A DNA stretch of 64,000 bases from Ferrovibrio sp036381655 (GTDB lineage: Bacteria > Pseudomonadota > Alphaproteobacteria > Ferrovibrionales > Ferrovibrionaceae), in the NCBI RefSeq assembly GCF_036381655.1, contig NZ_DASVCJ010000014.1, positions 1 to 64,000 of the forward strand, read 5' to 3'. Numbering within the stretch: position 1 is the stretch's first letter; each line of letters begins with the position of its first letter. Of this stretch, positions 37,832 through 46,634 are shown piece after piece. The notes beneath the pieces are model-generated. The model worked only from the letters and a program-made list of their open reading frames with translations, did no database searches and was not told where the DNA came from. Made by a program: the position numbers and the translations under genes.

Positions 37832-38920
37832 CTACGCTGCCATCGCCTGGTCGGCGATCGCCGCGATCCGGCCATCGGCGGCGAACGCGAACAGCCGCCG
37901 AGGCTCGAGATAGACATCGATCCGCTGCCCCGGCTCGTACCGGCGCACGCCGGCGGCCAAAGCCACCCAGCGATGCGCGCCGACATCGACATGGACGTAA
38001 CTTTCCGAGCCGGTTATCTCCGAAACCGCCACAATAGCCGGCAGCATGACGCAATCGGATTTCGGCCGGTCGAGCAGCAGATGATGGGCACGGAAGCCGA
38101 TCGTGTATCGTCCCTCCGGCAGACCCGCCAGGGCGGTCGTCATCGGCAGGCTGTGGCCGGTATCGAGCCGGAGATCGCCATGGACCTTGGTGGCCTCGAC
38201 GCGGTTCAGCGGCGGATCGGAAAAGACCCGCGCAGTCACCAGGCTGGCGGGCCGGTGATACAGCTCGGTCGTCCGGCCGAATTGGGCCACACGCCCCTCG
38301 AACAATGCGACGGTATTGCCGCTGAGCAGCAGGGCCTCGGATGGTTCTGTGGTGGCATAGACAAAGACCGCGCCGGTCGTCGCGAAAATGCGCGGCAGTT
38401 CGTCGCGCAGCTCCTCGCGCAACTTGTAATCCAGATTGGCAAGCGGTTCGTCCATCAGCACCAGTTCGGCGCGCTTGACCAGAGCGCGCGCGATTGCCGT
38501 GCGTTGCTGCTGACCGCCCGACAGTTGCAGCGGCAGCCGGCTCAGCATGTTCTCAAGCTTCAACAGCTTGGCGGCCTCGCGCACCCGCGCCTCGATTTCC
38601 TCCTTCGCAAGGCCGGCGACGCGTAGCGGAGAGGCAATGTTTTCGTAGACGGTCAGCGTCGGATAATTGATGAATTGCTGGTAGACCATGGCGACATTGC
38701 GCTTGCTGACCGGCAGACCGGTCACATCGCGGCCATCGACCAGAATCCGGCCGCCGCTCGGCTGATCGAGGCCGGCCATCAGCCGCATGAGCGAGGTTTT
38801 ACCCGCCAGCGTCGGGCCGAGCAGGACATTCACCGTGCCCGGCCGCAAGGTCAGCGTCGTCTCGGCGATATGCGTCTCGCCATCGACGATCTTGCTGATA
38901 TTTTCGAGCGTCAGTTCCAT
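37832..38920 (-). CDS. glpS: glycerol ABC transporter ATPase with degenerate H-loop
   Basis: 362 residues, CUT1-type ATPase. Walker A GPTLAGKT (35-42), signature LSGGQ (133-137) and Walker B LVLMDEP with Glu158 are intact. The H-loop His is replaced by Thr191 (YATTEPSEA in place of VTHDQxEA). It heterodimerises with GlpT, giving one consensus and one degenerate ATP site. It starts 7 bp after the glpD stop. Confidence 0.92.
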   Translation of the reverse strand: MELTLENISKIVDGETHIAETTLTLRPGTVNVLLGPTLAGKTSLMRLMAGLDQPSGGRILVDGRDVTGLPVSKRNVAMVYQQFINYPTLTVYENIASPLRVAGLAKEEIEARVREAAKLLKLENMLSRLPLQLSGGQQQRTAIARALVKRAELVLMDEPLANLDYKLREELRDELPRIFATTGAVFVYATTEPSEALLLSGNTVALFEGRVAQFGRTTELYHRPASLVTARVFSDPPLNRVEATKVHGDLRLDTGHSLPMTTALAGLPEGRYTIGFRAHHLLLDRPKSDCVMLPAIVAVSEITGSESYVHVDVGAHRWVALAAGVRRYEPGQRIDVYLEPRRLFAFAADGRIAAIADQAMAA

Positions 38921-38927
38921 GCGGTTC

Positions 38928-40451
38928 CTACGCCGTCCGCGCCGTCAATGAGCCGTCTTTTGCAGCACGCTCGGCCATCCAGGCGCCGAGCCGGGCGGCC
39001 TGCTCTGGCGTCAGGCGCAGGCCGAGCTTGGTTCTGCGCCACAGCACATCCTCGGCAGTCCGGGCCCACTCATTGTTCATCAGATGGCGGACCTCGGCTT
39101 CGGTCAGGTCATGACCGAAATCGACGCCGAGATCTTCGCGCCGCTTCGCGCCGGCCAGAATATCGTTGGCGCGCGTGCCGTAGAGGCGCACCAGGCGCGT
39201 CGCCCAGCTCTTATCGAGGAAGGAATGGCGGCCCAGCAGATCGGCAATGACCTGATCCCGACCGTCATAGGGGAAATCGCCGCCCGGCAACGCGGCTGTC
39301 GCCGTCCAGGCCGGGCCGATATTCAGATAATCGCTCAAACGATCGAGGACGGCTTCGGCAAGACGCCGATAGGTCGTGATCTTGCCGCCGAAGACGGACA
39401 GCAGCGGCGCCTGCCGGCGCGGCACATCCAGTTCGAGGACATAATCCCGCGTCGCCTCCTGCGCTTTTGAAGCGCCGTCGTCATAGAGCGGGCGGACGCC
39501 GGAATAGCTCCAGACCACATCCGAAGGTGCGATCGGCCGGCGGAAATAGTCGTTGGCGGCATGGCAGAGATAGGCGATCTCCTCCTCCGAGGCATGCACC
39601 GCGGCGGGATCGCCTTCGTAATCCTGATCCGTGGTTCCGATCAGCGTGAAATCGTCCTGATAGGGGATGGCGAAGATCACCCGGCCGTCGGCATTCTGAA
39701 AAATGTAGGCGCGTTCGTGCTCGAACATCCCTCGCACGACGATATGGCTGCCCTTGACCAGCCTGACCCTGGCGGCGGCATTCGCCTGCACCACGCCCGA
39801 CAGCATATCCGCGACCCACGGCCCGGCCGCATTTACCAGTGTGCGCGCCGAAAGAATCTCGCGCATCCCCGCCGCGGTCTCCACCACCAGCCGCCAGATA
39901 TCGCCGTCGCGCCGCGCCGAAACCATGCGCGTGCGCGGCCGGATCACAGCGCCGCGCGCCGCCGCGTCGACGGCATTCAGCGTCACGAGCCTGGCATCAT
40001 CGACCCAGCAATCGGAGTATTCGAACGCGAATTTCAGTTCCGGCCGCAAGACCGCGCCGGCGGGATCGCGTCTAAGGCGCAGGCTGCGGGTCGGCGGCAG
40101 GATTTTGCGGGCGCCGAGATGGTCATACAGGAATAATCCGAGCCGCAGCATCCAGGCGGGACGCAGGCCGCGGTGATGCGGCAGGACGAAGCGCAATGGC
40201 GAAATGATATGAGGTGCCATGCGCAGCAGCACCTCGCGCTCCCGCAAGGCTTCGCGGACCAGCCGGAATTCGTAGAACTCCAGGTAACGCAGTCCGCCAT
40301 GGATCAGTTTGGTCGAGGCCGACGAGGTGGCACTGGCCAGATCATTCTGCTCGCAAAGCACGACCGACAGGCCTCTGCCTGCAGCATCGCGCGCGATGCC
40401 GGTGCCATTGATGCCACCACCGCAGATTGCGAGGTCGAAGATTACCCCCAA
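38928..40451 (-). CDS. glpD: glycerol-3-phosphate dehydrogenase (FAD, aerobic)
   Basis: 507 residues. The N-terminal FAD motif is DLAICGGGINGTGIARDAAG, followed by ASATSSASTKLIHGGLRYLE and the C-terminal domain with an LYGTRANDIL block. It oxidises glycerol-3-phosphate to DHAP at the membrane, feeding electrons to quinone. The start is TTG 40451: GGGAGG lies 6 bases upstream and the nearest ATG is in another frame. No glpK is visible in the window, so the kinase must be encoded elsewhere. Confidence 0.94.
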   Translation of the reverse strand: MGVIFDLAICGGGINGTGIARDAAGRGLSVVLCEQNDLASATSSASTKLIHGGLRYLEFYEFRLVREALREREVLLRMAPHIISPLRFVLPHHRGLRPAWMLRLGLFLYDHLGARKILPPTRSLRLRRDPAGAVLRPELKFAFEYSDCWVDDARLVTLNAVDAAARGAVIRPRTRMVSARRDGDIWRLVVETAAGMREILSARTLVNAAGPWVADMLSGVVQANAAARVRLVKGSHIVVRGMFEHERAYIFQNADGRVIFAIPYQDDFTLIGTTDQDYEGDPAAVHASEEEIAYLCHAANDYFRRPIAPSDVVWSYSGVRPLYDDGASKAQEATRDYVLELDVPRRQAPLLSVFGGKITTYRRLAEAVLDRLSDYLNIGPAWTATAALPGGDFPYDGRDQVIADLLGRHSFLDKSWATRLVRLYGTRANDILAGAKRREDLGVDFGHDLTEAEVRHLMNNEWARTAEDVLWRRTKLGLRLTPEQAARLGAWMAERAAKDGSLTARTA

Positions 40452-40484
40452 CCTTTCCTCCCATGCCGGATGACTGGCCGTCTA

Positions 40485-40536
40485 TATTTTCACTTTACCT
40501 CTCAAAACGCAAAATATTCAAGCCAAAATGAAAATA
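40485..40536 (-). promoter_or_regulatory. glpD promoter region with putative GlpR operator
   Basis: The 105-bp glpR-glpD gap carries a perfect inverted pair TATTTTCA (40485-40492) and TGAAAATA (40529-40536), with further A/T-rich TTTTG/AAAAT elements between. The spacing of 44 bp places it around the expected promoter. This pattern fits DeoR-family binding, but the site is inferred. Confidence 0.6.
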
Positions 40537-40556
40537 CAGAACCTGGAAGGGAAAAC

Positions 40557-41348
40557 CTAATCTTCGCTCACGCGCCCTGGATGTCCGCCGACCTCGACAA
40601 CCTCCACCCGATTGGCCTCGAACATCGCCTTGAGGTCTTCGCTCGGGATATGGTCGGTAACGAAGACATCGATCTCTTCCAGATGGGCAATCCGCACCGG
40701 CGCCGAGCGTTCGAATTTCAGGCGGTCGGCGACCAGGATCACCCGGCGGGCGCTTTCTATGATCGCGCGTGAGACCCGCACCTCGCGATAGTCGAAATCG
40801 AGCAGCGTGCCATCGGCATCGATCGCCGAGGCGCCGATGACGGCGGTGTCCACCTTGAACTGGCGGATGAATTCCACCGTCGCGGCGCCAATGATGCCGC
40901 CATCGGAGCGGCGCACGGTGCCGCCGGCCAGGATCACCTCGATGCGCGGATGACGGTATAATTCCGCCGCAACATGCAGGTTATTCGTAATCACCAGCAG
41001 GCCGTCGTGATCGGTTAGGGCCTTTGCCACCTCTTCGGTGGTGGTGCCGATATTGATGAACAGGGAGGAATGGTTGGCCACCAACTGGGCGGCCGCCCGG
41101 CCGATCCGCTGCTTCTCGTCCTGGGCGACGAAGCGCCGCGCCTCGTAGCCGACATTCTCCACGCTGGAGGCAAGAACGGCGCCGCCATGGACGCGCGCCA
41201 GGAAGCGGCGATCGCATAGCTCGTTGAGATCCTTGCGGATGGTCTGTGGCGTGACATCGAAACGCAGGGCCAGCTCTTCGACGCTGACCCGCCCGGCCTC
41301 GCGGGCGATCCCCAAAATCTGGCGCTGCCGCGATGAAATCTCATCCAT
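40557..41348 (-). CDS. glpR: DeoR-family repressor of glycerol genes
   Basis: 263 residues. The N-terminal DeoR HTH (RQRQILGIAREAGRVSVEEL, VTPQTIRKDLNELCDR) is followed by a sugar-phosphate-sensing domain with INIGTTTEEVAKAL, VITNNLHVA and the GGTVRRSDGGIIG loop. It probably senses glycerol-3-phosphate and represses the glp operon. It is transcribed in the same direction as glpD but with its own upstream region. Confidence 0.92.
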   Translation of the reverse strand: MDEISSRQRQILGIAREAGRVSVEELALRFDVTPQTIRKDLNELCDRRFLARVHGGAVLASSVENVGYEARRFVAQDEKQRIGRAAAQLVANHSSLFINIGTTTEEVAKALTDHDGLLVITNNLHVAAELYRHPRIEVILAGGTVRRSDGGIIGAATVEFIRQFKVDTAVIGASAIDADGTLLDFDYREVRVSRAIIESARRVILVADRLKFERSAPVRIAHLEEIDVFVTDHIPSEDLKAMFEANRVEVVEVGGHPGRVSED

Positions 41349-41376
41349 GGCCCAACCTCCCAGGTCACTGAAGACT

Positions 41377-41440
41377 CGTTTCGATGGCTGCTCGAACCGG
41401 CCCGGGTACGAAAGTACAAACGAAACCAGGACTTTCGTTT
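41377..41440 (-). promoter_or_regulatory. putative GlpR autoregulatory operator upstream of glpR
   Basis: Three DeoR-like elements: CGTTTCGA (41377-41384), and a perfect inverted pair AAACGAAA (41418-41425) / TTTCGTTT (41433-41440) with a 7-base spacer; TACGAAAGTAC lies just before it (41407-41417). The CGAAA/TTTCG core is common in DeoR-family operators. Binding is inferred. Confidence 0.6.
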
Positions 41441-41568
41441 TAGGCCATCAGGGCCATCGGCAAAAGAGGCAGGCGGCCCGGCCATCGAAAGGGCGGCGCG
41501 GCAGTACTGGAACGAAAACAGATGCTTTTCCGTAATTGTCGGAGCAGCAACAGGCCGAGGAGACGTCT

Positions 41569-41760
41569 ATGGCCAAGGCACGGTCGAAAAAACAGCAGAT
41601 GGCCGCGGGGGCGGCGCTGGCCGCCGAACGCGGCGAAAAGCCGAAATCCAGCCTGCGGGGCGCCTCGAAGGGGATGGCCCAGTCGATGAGCGAAAAGGAG
41701 CTGGAGCGGATGGCCCATGCCAAACGCAAGAAGCTTCCCAAAAGGAGATCGAAAAGCTGA
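41569..41760 (+). CDS. small basic DUF3008-family protein
   Basis: 63 residues, Lys/Arg-rich: MAKARSKKQQMAAGAALAA, LRGASKGMAQSMSEKEL. Matches the small DUF3008 family of proteobacteria as I remember it; function unknown, perhaps nucleic-acid binding from charge. GAGGAGA lies 6-7 bases upstream of ATG 41569, which I prefer to an in-frame start at 41536. Confidence 0.75.
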   Translation: MAKARSKKQQMAAGAALAAERGEKPKSSLRGASKGMAQSMSEKELERMAHAKRKKLPKRRSKS

Positions 41761-41855
41761 CCGGATGGGATATGTAACTCACTGAAAATATGTGAAGAAT
41801 TCCCGGAAAAATACCTTCGCTTCTGAAGCGGGGCGAAATTTGCTAGTTTTTAACT

Positions 41856-42155
41856 ATGAGCGATTTGACGGCGATCATTCCGCGCCTCCCGGTCGAACGC
41901 GCCACGGTCGCGATCGCCACGGGAGGCATGCCGAAATCCCGCATCGAGGTCATCACCGAAGGCGCCCTCCCGGGCGCCGAGACGATGCTGCAGAAGCTGC
42001 TCGAAATCCGCGGCAAGATCGGCGGGCCGGACAAGGAAAGGGCGGAGCGGGAATCGCGGGTGCCGGAATTCCACGCCGCACCGATCACCTATGACGGATT
42101 TGCCGTGGTGCGGCGCCCGCCCGCCGAGTCGATCCGGCTGGTCACCGAAACCTAG
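41856..42155 (+). CDS. small hypothetical protein
   Basis: 99 residues, cytoplasmic. Arg/Pro/Glu mixed composition with TVAIATGGMPKSRIEVITEG and a C-terminal FAVVRRPPAESIRLVTET. No family recognised. The Shine-Dalgarno is weak. The frame uses strong third-position GC like neighbouring genes, which supports that it is real. Confidence 0.5.
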   Translation: MSDLTAIIPRLPVERATVAIATGGMPKSRIEVITEGALPGAETMLQKLLEIRGKIGGPDKERAERESRVPEFHAAPITYDGFAVVRRPPAESIRLVTET

Positions 42156-42286
42156 CGGCCCACCCACTTCGCGGCCTACCGAGTACCAAGGGGCGTAACA
42201 GCTACTCATCTATGGTCGCATATGCTAGTTAGCGGCTCGCCGGCACAACCGCCGGGCCGTTCGATTCATGTCAGGACTTCTAGACG

Positions 42287-43237
42287 ATGGGCAAACGTAT
42301 CTTGGTGACGGGGGGGGCCGGCTTCCTCGGCTCGCATCTCTGCGAACGGCTGCTGCAGGATGGGCACGATGTCATCTGTCTGGACAATTTCTATACCGGC
42401 AGAAAGGACAATATCGTCCACCTCATGGATCATCGCTTTTTCGAGCTGATGCGCCATGATGTGACATTCCCGCTCTACGTCGAAGTCGACGAGATCTACA
42501 ATCTGGCCTGCCCAGCCTCCCCCATCCACTACCAGTTCGATCCCGTGCAGACCACCAAGACCAGCGTGCATGGGGCCATCAACATGCTCGGCCTTGCCAA
42601 GCGCACAAAAGCGAAAATTTTCCAGGCATCCACCTCGGAAGTTTACGGCGATCCCGAGATGCACCCGCAAACGGAAGACTATCGGGGCAATGTCAATCCG
42701 ATCGGGCCTCGCGCTTGTTACGATGAAGGCAAGCGATGCGCCGAAACCCTGTTCTTCGACTACCATCGTCAGCATCGGCTGAATATTCGCGTCGCGCGGA
42801 TATTCAACACCTATGGCCCCCGCATGCTGCCGAACGATGGCCGCGTGGTCAGCAATTTCATCGTGCAGGCCCTTAAAGGCCGCGACATCACCATATATGG
42901 CAAAGGCTCGCAGACGCGCAGCTTCTGCTATGTGGACGACCTCGTCGATGGCATTATCCGCCTGATGAATGCGCCGGATGATGTGACCGGCCCGATCAAC
43001 CTCGGCAATCCCGTCGAGTTCACCATCATGGATCTTGCCAAGATGGTCATCGAATTGACCGGTGCGAAGTCGCAGCTGGTTTTCAAGCCTTTGCCCGAAG
43101 ACGATCCTATGCAGCGGCAGCCAAATATCGAAAAGGCGAAAAAACTCCTCGGCTGGCAGCCGAGCGTCGCATTGCGGCAGGGGCTTGAGAAAACCATCGC
43201 CTACTTCGAATCTGAACTGTCAAAAGGCCGATTCTGA
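42287..43237 (+). CDS. UDP-glucuronate decarboxylase (UDP-xylose synthase), SDR family
   Basis: 316 residues. NAD-binding GGAGFLG is at residues 9-15, then LDNFYTGRKDN, ACPASPIHYQFDP, TSEVYGDPEMHPQ and the catalytic YDEGK. The segment VNPIGPRACYDEGKRCAET is the hallmark of UXS enzymes, which convert UDP-GlcA to UDP-xylose. First gene of a four-gene polysaccharide group. Confidence 0.92.
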   Translation: MGKRILVTGGAGFLGSHLCERLLQDGHDVICLDNFYTGRKDNIVHLMDHRFFELMRHDVTFPLYVEVDEIYNLACPASPIHYQFDPVQTTKTSVHGAINMLGLAKRTKAKIFQASTSEVYGDPEMHPQTEDYRGNVNPIGPRACYDEGKRCAETLFFDYHRQHRLNIRVARIFNTYGPRMLPNDGRVVSNFIVQALKGRDITIYGKGSQTRSFCYVDDLVDGIIRLMNAPDDVTGPINLGNPVEFTIMDLAKMVIELTGAKSQLVFKPLPEDDPMQRQPNIEKAKKLLGWQPSVALRQGLEKTIAYFESELSKGRF

Positions 43238-43276
43238 TCTTTTTATTCACAACAAGCGAAAATCAATTCGAGATAG

Positions 43277-44233
43277 ATGCAGCCCTCGCCCGATATCAGC
43301 TTCGTCATACCGGTATTTCGCAAAGCCGCAGTTCTTCCGTATGTCATTCGCGCCCTCAAGGACCAGGTTTTCGACGGCACTGTAGAATATATTTTCGTCG
43401 ACGATGCTTCTCCCGATCACTCGCTCGCCATGTTGCGGGAACTGGGGCCAGGCCTCGGCAATTGCACCGTTATCGAGAACAGTATCAACGCCGGCCCCAG
43501 CATCCGCCTCAATCAGGGCGCCCGGGCGGCAAGAGGGAAATTCCTCTGTTTCATCGATGCCGATGAGCTGATCGCCCCAAATGCCGTCGCGATCATGCTG
43601 CGGCTATTGAGAGCCGAGAATGCACAGATCATCCACGGCAAGGTTATGCATTCGCAAGCGCCGGCCGACGCCATTCACCCTGCACCCATGCCGGACAAGC
43701 CTGAATATTTCGTCAGCGACACCCCGCTGCAGATGATATTGCGTGGACGCGGCTTCGTACGTATGACCTGGCTCGTCGATGCGAATGTGTTCCGGGCGGG
43801 CGGCGGCTGCGACGAACGTATATTCGTACAGGATGAGTCCTTTCCACTTCGCATGGCCGCTCAAGCCTCACGCATGATCGACCTGCGGGCCATCATGACT
43901 TACGCACCCCAGATTGGATCGCATGTCTCATCCAATATAGGTCAGTTGGTACACGACCGCTTCCTCGCGCATTACAATATGCTGCAGGATCATCCGGAAT
44001 ACGACGCAACGCTCCGCGCCTTCCTGACGAAAAAATGCATCTCCAGCGGCTGGAAAGCTGTCTCCCGATGCGGGTTGCCATTTAATCGTCTGCGGATGCT
44101 CATGCTTTATGGAGTGGCAAAACTCGGGCTGCTCGGTGAAGCGCAAGAAACCCTGCTGCATTTGGCGGAGGCCTTCCGACTTTTGCGGAATGTACGCCGC
44201 ATACCGGGCGGCAGAGTTGTGGGAGTGCCTTGA
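43277..44233 (+). CDS. family 2 glycosyltransferase
   Basis: 318 residues. A GT-A fold begins ISFVIPVFRKAAVLP and has VEYIFVDDASPDHSLAML, with the metal-binding FIDADE near residue 95 (DxD-like). A C-terminal helical region follows. No membrane helices seen. It lies 40 bp after the UXS gene; probably adds a sugar during LPS or exopolysaccharide synthesis. Base composition is a little less GC-rich than average. Confidence 0.88.
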   Translation: MQPSPDISFVIPVFRKAAVLPYVIRALKDQVFDGTVEYIFVDDASPDHSLAMLRELGPGLGNCTVIENSINAGPSIRLNQGARAARGKFLCFIDADELIAPNAVAIMLRLLRAENAQIIHGKVMHSQAPADAIHPAPMPDKPEYFVSDTPLQMILRGRGFVRMTWLVDANVFRAGGGCDERIFVQDESFPLRMAAQASRMIDLRAIMTYAPQIGSHVSSNIGQLVHDRFLAHYNMLQDHPEYDATLRAFLTKKCISSGWKAVSRCGLPFNRLRMLMLYGVAKLGLLGEAQETLLHLAEAFRLLRNVRRIPGGRVVGVP

Positions 44234-44237
44234 ATTG

Positions 44238-45506
44238 ATGGAGGCGTCCTCCCGAGCGCTCCCCAAATGGGCGAAGCTGCAACGTTTCAATCTTTGGCTA
44301 TTCGGCCTCATGCCGCTCGCATTGCTGGTGGCGCGAGGCGGTGCGGAAGTTTTCATGGCCGTGATCGGCCTTTCATTCCTTGCCACGATTGCTCAACAGA
44401 AGAAATGGGACATCGTCAAGGATCCGCTGGTCGGCACGCTCTTCGTCACCTGGCTGGCCTTGAATATCCTGGTTTCGCCATTCGCCGGCAATGTCGGTGA
44501 ATCTTTCGGCCGGAGCCTGCTGTGGCTGCGCTTCATCGTGTTTTTTGCCGCAGTGCCCTTTTGGCTGGTCCGGTCGCATGATGACCTGACGCTGATCATG
44601 CGCGCCTGGGGTATCATCCTGGCTTTTGCGATCATCGATGGCCTTGTCCAATTGGCGACCGGCACGTCGCTCACCGGCCGGCCGATGCTCGGCAATCGGC
44701 TCACAGCCGCGCTCGATCGTCCCAATATCGGCATTTTCGTTGTCCGGATCGGCTTTCCGTTCATGGCCGGCTGGCTGCTGCTGATCGCCGCCCGCGTGAC
44801 CGACCGGGATCTCTGGCGCGTGAAGCCCTCGATGTGGGGCTTCGCTTGTCTGATGGTTGCCTTCGTCCTGCTGACCGGAGAACGCTCGGCGACATTGCTG
44901 ACCCTCATCGCTCTTGCCGCCATGGTGCTTCTTGCGACGATGATATCGGTCGAGTATCGCCGCTACGGCCTGTTCGGAATACTCGCCGCTGCAGCCGCGT
45001 TAGCTGCCGTGCTGCTCGGCAGCGCACGAATTCTAGCCCGGGCAAGGAGCGCCTTGCAGGTTATCGAGCATTTCTGGCATTCGATCTATGGCGAATTGAT
45101 TCTGGCCGGCCTGCGGCTATGGCGAGAGCATCCCCTGGCCGGCGTCGGCATGGATAATTTCCGCTTCGCGTGCCGGGAAATCCTCGATCGCGGCCTCATC
45201 TCCGAGTGCCATCCGCATCCACACAACATGTACGTCGAGTGGCTCGCCGAAACCGGCATGATCGGCTTCCTTGGCTTTGCGGTTTTCGTGGTGATTCTGA
45301 TCTGGCGGGTTCTGAAGCCGCTTCGGGCCGATGACGCCCATATCAGGCTCGTCGGCACTTTCCTCGCCGGCTGCCTTCTCGTTGTCCTGCTGCCGTTTTC
45401 GGTCGGCCAGAGCTTTTTCAGCAACTGGCCGGCAATGCTGCTCTGGTCCTCCCTGGCGCTGACTGCCGCCGTCGCGCGACTGGCGTGCGGCGGAGAAGGA
45501 CGGTGA
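44238..45506 (+). CDS. O-antigen ligase family membrane protein
   Basis: 422 residues with about 11-12 hydrophobic segments. The Wzy/WaaL-type loop HPLAGVGMDNFRF and HPHPHNMYVEWLAETGMIGFLGF contains the conserved His residues of O-antigen ligases. It transfers O-polysaccharide to lipid A-core or polymerises surface glycan at the periplasmic side. ATG 44238 follows the GT2 stop by 4 bp; a longer in-frame start overlapping that gene is rejected. Confidence 0.87.
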   Translation: MEASSRALPKWAKLQRFNLWLFGLMPLALLVARGGAEVFMAVIGLSFLATIAQQKKWDIVKDPLVGTLFVTWLALNILVSPFAGNVGESFGRSLLWLRFIVFFAAVPFWLVRSHDDLTLIMRAWGIILAFAIIDGLVQLATGTSLTGRPMLGNRLTAALDRPNIGIFVVRIGFPFMAGWLLLIAARVTDRDLWRVKPSMWGFACLMVAFVLLTGERSATLLTLIALAAMVLLATMISVEYRRYGLFGILAAAAALAAVLLGSARILARARSALQVIEHFWHSIYGELILAGLRLWREHPLAGVGMDNFRFACREILDRGLISECHPHPHNMYVEWLAETGMIGFLGFAVFVVILIWRVLKPLRADDAHIRLVGTFLAGCLLVVLLPFSVGQSFFSNWPAMLLWSSLALTAAVARLACGGEGR

Positions 45507-45511
45507 TAGCG

Positions 45512-46432
45512 ATGGCAATCCTTGTCATCAAACATTCCGCTCTTGGCGATGTCATTCTTGCCCTGCCGCTGTTCCAGGCGATCCGCCGGCATCATCCAAA
45601 AGAACATCTGGTGCTGCTGACCACGGCGCCCTTTGCCGACCTTGCCCGCGCCAGTGGCTGTTTCGACGAAATCTGGTGCGACAATCGGCCGAAACTGTGG
45701 AACCTGACGACGACGCTCCAGCTGATGCGGAAAATCCGCAATGGGCATTTTGGGCGGATCTACGATCTGCAGGGAAGCCAACGCACCCGCTGGTACTACC
45801 GCCTGCTGGGCCGCCCTCGCCCCGAATGGGTCGGCAATGCAAGCGGCTGCAGCCATTACATTCCCAATCCGACGCGGCCTGTGCATATCAGCGAATTGCG
45901 GCGCCAGCAGCTTGCATTGGTCGGTATCCCCGATCCGGGCCTGCCCGATCTGAGTTTCCTGAAAAGCGACATCTCCAGATTTGGCCTGCCGCCCTCATAC
46001 GCGCTGCTGATCCCGGGCGGCTCGCCGCATCGTCCCGCCAAGCGCTGGCCCGCGCCGGCCTTTGCCGAACTGGCCAGGCATCTGGCGGAACGCCGCCTCA
46101 CGCCGGTCTTGATCGGCCGTGAGCCGGAGCAGGCGGAGATCGCGCAGATCAAGCAGGCCTCCAGCCAAGCTATCGATCTCTGCAACCGCACGGATATCGC
46201 CGACCTGGCAGCCCTGGCGCGGAGCGCCGCTCTGGCCGTCGGGAACGATACCGGGCCGATGCATATCGTCGCTGCGGCCGGCTGCCCCTCTCTGGTGCTG
46301 TATTCCGCAGAGTCGGATCCTCGGAAAAACGCGCCGCGCGGCGACTGGGTCCGCACGCTGCAGCGCCCCAGCCTCGATCAGCTGACGGTCGAGGACGTTC
46401 TCTCCGGCTTGCCGGCTGTCCGGCAGCACTGA
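45512..46432 (+). CDS. family 9 glycosyltransferase (heptosyltransferase-like)
   Basis: 306 residues, GT-B fold of WaaC/WaaF type: N-terminal ILVIKHSALGDVILALPLF, LIPGGSPHRPAKRWPAPAF in the linker and VGNDTGPMHIVAAAGCPSLVLY near the nucleotide site. Probably transfers heptose or a related sugar to LPS core. Start ATG 45512 has GGAGAAGGACGG upstream and follows the ligase stop by 5 bp. Confidence 0.9.
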   Translation: MAILVIKHSALGDVILALPLFQAIRRHHPKEHLVLLTTAPFADLARASGCFDEIWCDNRPKLWNLTTTLQLMRKIRNGHFGRIYDLQGSQRTRWYYRLLGRPRPEWVGNASGCSHYIPNPTRPVHISELRRQQLALVGIPDPGLPDLSFLKSDISRFGLPPSYALLIPGGSPHRPAKRWPAPAFAELARHLAERRLTPVLIGREPEQAEIAQIKQASSQAIDLCNRTDIADLAALARSAALAVGNDTGPMHIVAAAGCPSLVLYSAESDPRKNAPRGDWVRTLQRPSLDQLTVEDVLSGLPAVRQH

Positions 46433-46634
46433 AACGGAGGGCGCTCGGACCGGCAAAATCAGCCCAGGATTGCGGCTGGCCATCTCTATCCCGACATGGC
46501 AGGAATGACCGGCGAAAAACCCGCTACCGTGCTTGCGACGGGCGGACACCGCGCCAATACTGATTGCAGCACGGTTTCGATCCGGAACTCCAATAAACCT
46601 CAACCCTCGGCCCTGCCACGCCAGCATCCTGACA

